This document shows positions 60,067 through 64,000 of a stretch of DNA of 64,000 nucleotides, piece after piece; position 1 is the stretch's first letter; every line of letters begins with the position of its first letter. Made by a program: the position numbers and the translations under genes. The notes beneath the pieces are model-generated. The model was not told the origin of the DNA, searched no databases, and saw only the letters and a list, made by a program, of their open reading frames with translations. Origin of the DNA: Nocardioidaceae bacterium SCSIO 66511 (lineage in GTDB: Bacteria; Actinomycetota; Actinomycetes; Propionibacteriales; Nocardioidaceae); the NCBI GenBank assembly GCA_023100825.1, contig CP095846.1, forward strand, positions 2,294,001 to 2,358,000, read 5' to 3'.

Positions 60067-60810
60067 TTACGGCAGACCGAGCGGTTCCTTGAGCAATGCG
60101 TAGCCGACGAATGCGACGATGTCGAGGATGGTGTGCGCGATGATCAGCGGCATCACCCGGCCGGTGCGGTGGTAGAAGTAGCCGAAGATGACGCCCATGA
60201 CGGCGTTGCCGATACCGGGGCCGACGCCCTGGTAGAGGTGGTACGACCCGCGTACCGCTGCGCTGAGGGCGATCGTCGCGGGCAGTCCCCACTGGAGGTC
60301 CCGCAGCCGCGTCATCAGATATCCGACGACGACGACCTCCTCGAGTACGGCGTTCTGCAACGCCGCCAGGATGAGCACCGGCACCGTCCACCAGTACTCA
60401 TTGAGCGCGCTGGGCACGACGGTCGCCGTCATGCCGAGCTCCCGCCCGATGAAGTAGAACGCCAGGCCGGGCAGCCCGATGAGAGCGGCGAGTCCGACGC
60501 CGGCACCGATGTCGAACCCGGGACGCCGGCGATCGAGCCCGAGCGTACGCATCGCGGATCGGCCGTTGTCGGAGAGCAGGTAGATCGCGAGCGCGACGGG
60601 CACGAGGGCGAAGACGATGCCGAGGACCTGATACGTCAGGTCGAGGTACTCCCGAGTGCTCTCGGACGCGTTGAGGGTGGCGGTCTGATCGCGCAGCGGG
60701 CCGGCGGTGAGCTTGCCGATCAGGCTGACGACCGCGTACACGGCGGACTGACCGAGACTGAGCCCCAGCACGATCCAGATCTCGGCCCGGATGCGCGTAC
60801 GGCTCGACAT
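60067..60810 (-). CDS. CPBP family intramembrane metalloprotease-like protein
   Basis: 247 residues, about seven hydrophobic segments. The C-terminal half has the CPBP motifs: LEEVVVVGYL (EE pair, about 151), SYHLYQG (His, about 181) and HTILD (His, about 222), with the Arg of the usual EExxxR replaced by Val-Gly. Members include prenyl-protein-type proteases and self-immunity proteins; role here unknown. ATG 60810 has TACGCT 6 bases upstream, a leaderless start, and the frame open further upstream is not used. Confidence 0.85.
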   Translation of the reverse strand: MSSRTRIRAEIWIVLGLSLGQSAVYAVVSLIGKLTAGPLRDQTATLNASESTREYLDLTYQVLGIVFALVPVALAIYLLSDNGRSAMRTLGLDRRRPGFDIGAGVGLAALIGLPGLAFYFIGRELGMTATVVPSALNEYWWTVPVLILAALQNAVLEEVVVVGYLMTRLRDLQWGLPATIALSAAVRGSYHLYQGVGPGIGNAVMGVIFGYFYHRTGRVMPLIIAHTILDIVAFVGYALLKEPLGLP

Positions 60811-60816
60811 ACGCGC

Positions 60817-60822
60817 AGCGTA
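60817..60822 (-). promoter_or_regulatory. -10 box of leaderless CPBP gene
   Basis: TACGCT on the minus strand, 6 bases before the ATG at 60810; no Shine-Dalgarno is present. Confidence 0.5.
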
Positions 60823-60897
60823 GAGGACTCTGTCTCGCCGTTCGCATAGGCTCGACAAGCGTCGCGCCACGGCGCTACCGATCCGAGGAGACAGCCG

Positions 60898-62184
60898 ATG
60901 AGCCACGTACGCGAGCCGGTGCGTCGCCCAGCCGTGCCGGCGTTGCTCGACGGCGCGACCGACGACGGGGCTCGCCGCCAGGCGCTCCGTCGGATGCGGA
61001 TAGTCGCAGTGTCGCTGCTGATCGCGGCCGCGGTCGTGTACGCGATCACCCTCGACCGCGACGGTGCCTTGGGATTCGTGAACGCGGCCGCCGAAGCGGC
61101 GATGGTGGGAGCGATCGCCGACTGGTTCGCCGTGACGGCGTTGTTTCGGCATCCACTCGGCATCCCGATCCCGCATACCGCTCTGATCCCGAACCGCAAG
61201 AACGCGCTCGCGAAGAGTCTCGAGGAATTCGTCGGCGCCAACTTCCTGGTCGAGGACGTCGTGCGAGAGCGCGTACGCGAGGCCGACGTCGCTCAGCGCG
61301 TCGGCGAATGGCTCAGCGATGATCGACACAGCCAACGGCTCGTGGACGAGGCCGCCACCGTACTGGGCGCCGCCGTCGGTCGCGTCCGCGACGAGGACGT
61401 GGACGCGCTCGTCGGTGATGTGCTCATTCCACGGTTGGTCGCCGAACCATTGAGCCCGGCGGCGGGTCAGCTCCTCGCCCAAGTCGTCGACGACGGAGCG
61501 CACAAGGGTCTTGTCGATCTCACCCTCTCGGAGATCCATCGGTGGCTGGTCGACAACGAAGAGGTCGTCGAGCGGATCCTCGCGGAGCGGGCGCCGTGGT
61601 GGACCCCGCAGTGGCTCGATGAGCGGGTCATCCGGCGGCTACGCATCGAGGTGGTTGCCTGGGTCGCCGACATCCGCGACGACGCGACACACCCTGCGCG
61701 CAAGGCGTTCGACCGCTTGCTCGCCGATCTGGCGAACGACCTGCAGAACGACCCCGAGGTGATGGAGCGTGCCGAGGGTCTCAAGGAGCGGGTGCTGTCG
61801 CAGCCGGGCGTACGAGATGCGTCCATCGCCATCTGGAAGGCGCTACGAAACGCCCTCACCGATGCCCTCGACGATCCCGAGGGAATGCTCCGGCGTCGCG
61901 GCCTCGCCGAAGTACGCGCCTTCGGCGACCGGCTCTCGACCGACGCCGAGCTACAGCGTCGGGTCGACGCGTACGCGGAGGACGCTGCGGCGTACCTCGT
62001 CGGCAGGTACGGCGCCGAGGTGACGACGATCATCTCCGACACCGTCGGCCGCTGGGACGGTCGCGAGACGGCGAACCGGATCGAGCTCTACGTGGGCCGA
62101 GACCTCCAGTTCATCCGCATCAACGGCACAGTCGTAGGCGGCCTGGTCGGGTTGCTGATACACACCGTTACGGTTCTCGTATGA
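60898..62184 (+). CDS. DUF445 family membrane protein
   Basis: 428 residues: one or two N-terminal helices (about 34-54 and 58-80; VNAAAEAAMVGAIADWFAVTALFRHPLGIPIPHTALIP is the DUF445 signature), a long cytosolic helical part (about 90-400) and a C-terminal membrane helix (about 407-427). Function unknown in this family. GAGGAG precedes ATG 60898. The end overlaps the DUF3054 gene by 4 bases. Confidence 0.92.
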   Translation: MSHVREPVRRPAVPALLDGATDDGARRQALRRMRIVAVSLLIAAAVVYAITLDRDGALGFVNAAAEAAMVGAIADWFAVTALFRHPLGIPIPHTALIPNRKNALAKSLEEFVGANFLVEDVVRERVREADVAQRVGEWLSDDRHSQRLVDEAATVLGAAVGRVRDEDVDALVGDVLIPRLVAEPLSPAAGQLLAQVVDDGAHKGLVDLTLSEIHRWLVDNEEVVERILAERAPWWTPQWLDERVIRRLRIEVVAWVADIRDDATHPARKAFDRLLADLANDLQNDPEVMERAEGLKERVLSQPGVRDASIAIWKALRNALTDALDDPEGMLRRRGLAEVRAFGDRLSTDAELQRRVDAYAEDAAAYLVGRYGAEVTTIISDTVGRWDGRETANRIELYVGRDLQFIRINGTVVGGLVGLLIHTVTVLV

Positions 62185-62543
62185 CGCGGGTGGACGGGCG
62201 AGGGCTCTTCTTCGATGCCCTTGCGGTCGTGGTCTTCGTCGCCATCGGTCGAATGCAGCACGACGGCGACGGCGCGTTCCCACCCGACGAGGTGCTTCGT
62301 ACTCTGTGGCCCTTCCTCGGCGGCCTGCTGATCGCGGTCGTCGTCCTCACCATCTCCGCGACCACGTACTCCCGGGTGGCCGCGGGTGGCGCGGTCGCCC
62401 TGTTGACCGCGTTGTGCGGGCTCGCGCTGAGATATGCGAGCGGCCAGGGAATTGCGGTGTCCTTCGCGATCGTTACGTTGATCGTGCTCGGTGTGCTGAT
62501 GATCGGCTGGAGACTGATCGTCAACACTGTCAGTCGCGCGTAG
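62181..62543 (+). CDS. DUF3054 family membrane protein
   Basis: 120 residues with four hydrophobic segments (about 8-24, 43-62, 65-85, 92-113). FFDALAVVVFVAIGR at the start and a WP motif before the second helix are typical of DUF3054, a small actinobacterial membrane family of unknown role. ATG 62181 overlaps the DUF445 stop (ATGA), so the two are coupled. Confidence 0.85.
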   Translation: MTRVDGRGLFFDALAVVVFVAIGRMQHDGDGAFPPDEVLRTLWPFLGGLLIAVVVLTISATTYSRVAAGGAVALLTALCGLALRYASGQGIAVSFAIVTLIVLGVLMIGWRLIVNTVSRA

Positions 62544-62548
62544 CATAG

Positions 62549-62561
62549 TTCACCAGGTGAA
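62549..62561. promoter_or_regulatory. inverted repeat, possible operator
   Basis: Perfect TTCACC-A-GGTGAA palindrome (6-1-6), 5 bases after the DUF3054 stop and 113 bases before the second ABC exporter. Binding protein unknown. Confidence 0.4.
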
Positions 62562-62602
62562 TGATTCGCCTGCTACGGCGATCTGACGCCGGGCCGTCGA
62601 AT

Positions 62603-62633
62603 TTGAACTCAACATAAGTTGAGGTTCTAGTGT
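62603..62633 (+). promoter_or_regulatory. MerR-type promoter of the second ABC exporter
   Basis: TTGAAC (62603-62608), a 19-base spacer and TAGTGT (62628-62633). The dyad CTCAAC-ATAA-GTTGAG (62608-62623) sits between the boxes. The over-long spacer plus dyad is the hallmark of promoters that MerR-family activators untwist; the dyad itself is close to known MerR/SoxR-type half-sites. The regulator gene is not in the window. Confidence 0.6.
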
Positions 62634-62674
62634 TGCGGTCGCCGCAGCTCGCAGATCCAGGGGGTTGGAACCAC

Positions 62675-64000
62675 ATGAGCATGGAAGTCACCGCGTGGAC
62701 GTCGATGTACCACGCGATGCACGCACAGGAGGACCGTCGCCCGTTCTCGCGGGCGACGCTGCGGAGGATCCTCGGGTTCGCGCGTCCGCATCGTTCGAAG
62801 CTGATCGCGTTCTTCCTGGTCAGCACAGTCGCGGCCGCGATGGCGGTTCTCACCCCGGTTCTCGCGGGCCGGGTCGTCGACGCGATCACGGCAGGCGATG
62901 AGTTCTCGGTCGTACGCACGCTCGCGATCATCATCGCACTGCTCGCGATCGGCGAGGCCGCGTTCGGCGTCCTGACCCGGTGGCTGTCGGCGACGATCGG
63001 CGAGGGCCTGATCCTCGACCTCCGTACCGCTGTGTTCGACCACGTCCAGCGCATGCCGGTCGCGTTCTTCACTCGTACGCAGACCGGTGCGCTCGTCAGC
63101 CGGTTGAACAACGATGTGATCGGCGCACAGCGTGCGTTCAGCGACACGTTGTCCGGCGTCGTGAGCAACCTGGTGAAGCTGGTGCTGACGCTCGCGGTGA
63201 TGATCGCGATTTCGTGGCAGATCACGCTGCTCGCTCTGGTTCTGCTTCCGGTGTTCGTACTCCCTGCGCGGCTGATGGGCCGGCGGCTCGCGGCTTTGGA
63301 GCGGGAGGCCGCGAACCACAACGCGGTGATGGGCAGCCGGATGACCGAGCGGTTCTCGGCGCCGGGTGCGACCTTGATCAAGCTGTTCGGTCGACCGGGC
63401 GACGAGTCGCGGGAGTTCGCGGTCCGCGCATCGCGCGTACGCGATATCGGGGTACGTACTGCAATGCTGCAGGTCATCTTCGTCACCGCGCTGACGCTGG
63501 TCTCCGCACTCGCACTCGCGCTCGTGTACGGCCTCGGCGGGTTCTACGCACTGCGCGGCGACCTGGAAGCCGGCTCCGTCGTCACGCTGGCGCTGCTGCT
63601 CACCCAGCTGTACGCTCCGCTGACGGCACTCGCGAGCGCTCGCGTCGAGGTGATGAGCGCCCTGGTCAGCTTCGAGCGGGTCTTCGAGGTCCTCGACCTG
63701 GTGCCGCTCATCCGCGACTCCGACGACGCCCGGCCGGTCCCCTCAGGGCCGGTGTCGGTCGAGTTCGACGACGTCGGGTTCGCGTACCCCTCGGCGGACA
63801 AGGTCTCCCTCGCCTCCCTCGAGGAGGTCGCGTCGCTCGACACTCGCGGCGGCGAGGCCGTGCTCCATGATGTGAGCTTCCGGGTCGAGCCGGGTCAGCT
63901 CGTGGCGCTGGTCGGCTCGTCCGGCGCGGGCAAGTCGACGATCGCCTCGCTCGTGCCCCGGCTGTACGACGCCGATTCGGGCAGCGTCCGGCTCGCCGGT
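62675..64000 (+). CDS. ABC exporter, fused permease-ATPase (3' end beyond window)
   Basis: The first 442 codons are present; the frame is open at the right edge. Six membrane helices in the first 340 residues, with FFTRTQTGALVSRLNNDV shared almost exactly with the exporter at 26224-28092, then the start of the nucleotide-binding domain with Walker A GSSGAGKST (about 413-421). Signature and Walker B lie outside the window. Probable multidrug or lipid exporter, substrate unknown. ATG 62675 follows AGGGGGTTGG; transcription likely from the MerR-type promoter at 62603-62633. Confidence 0.92.
   Translation, partial: MSMEVTAWTSMYHAMHAQEDRRPFSRATLRRILGFARPHRSKLIAFFLVSTVAAAMAVLTPVLAGRVVDAITAGDEFSVVRTLAIIIALLAIGEAAFGVLTRWLSATIGEGLILDLRTAVFDHVQRMPVAFFTRTQTGALVSRLNNDVIGAQRAFSDTLSGVVSNLVKLVLTLAVMIAISWQITLLALVLLPVFVLPARLMGRRLAALEREAANHNAVMGSRMTERFSAPGATLIKLFGRPGDESREFAVRASRVRDIGVRTAMLQVIFVTALTLVSALALALVYGLGGFYALRGDLEAGSVVTLALLLTQLYAPLTALASARVEVMSALVSFERVFEVLDLVPLIRDSDDARPVPSGPVSVEFDDVGFAYPSADKVSLASLEEVASLDTRGGEAVLHDVSFRVEPGQLVALVGSSGAGKSTIASLVPRLYDADSGSVRLAG

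Noticed and set aside
1-64000. Search by eye for CRISPR arrays, tRNA or rRNA genes, insertion sequences, phage genes and attachment sites.
   Set aside because: No regular direct repeats, tRNA-like cloverleaf, transposase or integrase was seen; composition is even along the window, and gaps between genes are all below 300 bases.

Overview
The window is about 70% GC and densely coding. Its genes point to a high-GC actinobacterium, probably in Propionibacteriales (Nocardioidaceae-like): an ESX (type VII) EccC/EccD pair, a Tad pilus locus, a fabG-inhA pair, a dodecin, SerB with tandem ACT domains, and many leaderless promoters. The taxonomic call is an inference from gene content and composition.

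Left part (about 0.1-26 kb): an ESX plus Tad envelope region. On the minus strand lie two tentative EspG-like proteins, a membrane protein and a 454-residue putative ESX substrate whose tail carries three W-x-G motifs 11 residues apart. Divergent from these are three small WXG100/Esx-like proteins (4.0-5.1 kb) ending in a strong bidirectional terminator, which faces a fused 1314-residue EccC. From 9.4 to 21.8 kb one tightly packed, often overlapping gene train runs eccD, an EspI-like ATPase, a one-TM protein, a SAF/CpaB-like protein, a CpaE/TadZ-like ATPase, TadA/CpaF, TadB, TadC, Flp-like pilin, two TadE-like pseudopilins, a TadG-like protein and a LysM/BTAD membrane protein. An ABC-F ATPase follows, then a second LysM/BTAD paralogue. 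No eccB, eccE, mycP or prepilin peptidase is in the window.

Middle part (26-46 kb): mostly conserved housekeeping genes. These are an ABC exporter, SURF1, moaA with a 6C-type small RNA next to it, DUF3099, dodecin, fabG-inhA-sixA, serB, an ABC ATPase, an NfeD/SPFH pair, a PEBP protein, siroheme synthase with a TrmH methyltransferase, two SAM methyltransferases, an AlkZ-like winged-helix protein, peptide deformylase and two acyl-CoA dehydrogenases.

Right part (47-64 kb): a YhgE/Pip-type membrane protein coupled to an ABC-like ATPase that has lost its catalytic motifs and to a MarR regulator; a lipoprotein; HrpA helicase; an MBL-fold hydrolase; a ROK repressor divergent from a secreted GH3 beta-glucosidase with a perfect operator between them; a flotillin with a small NfeD-like partner; a CPBP protease; DUF445 and DUF3054 proteins; and a second ABC exporter, cut by the right edge, behind a MerR-type promoter.

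At least nine genes have a TAnnnT box exactly 6 (once 7) bases before an ATG or GTG, so leaderless transcription is common here; this was used to choose several starts.
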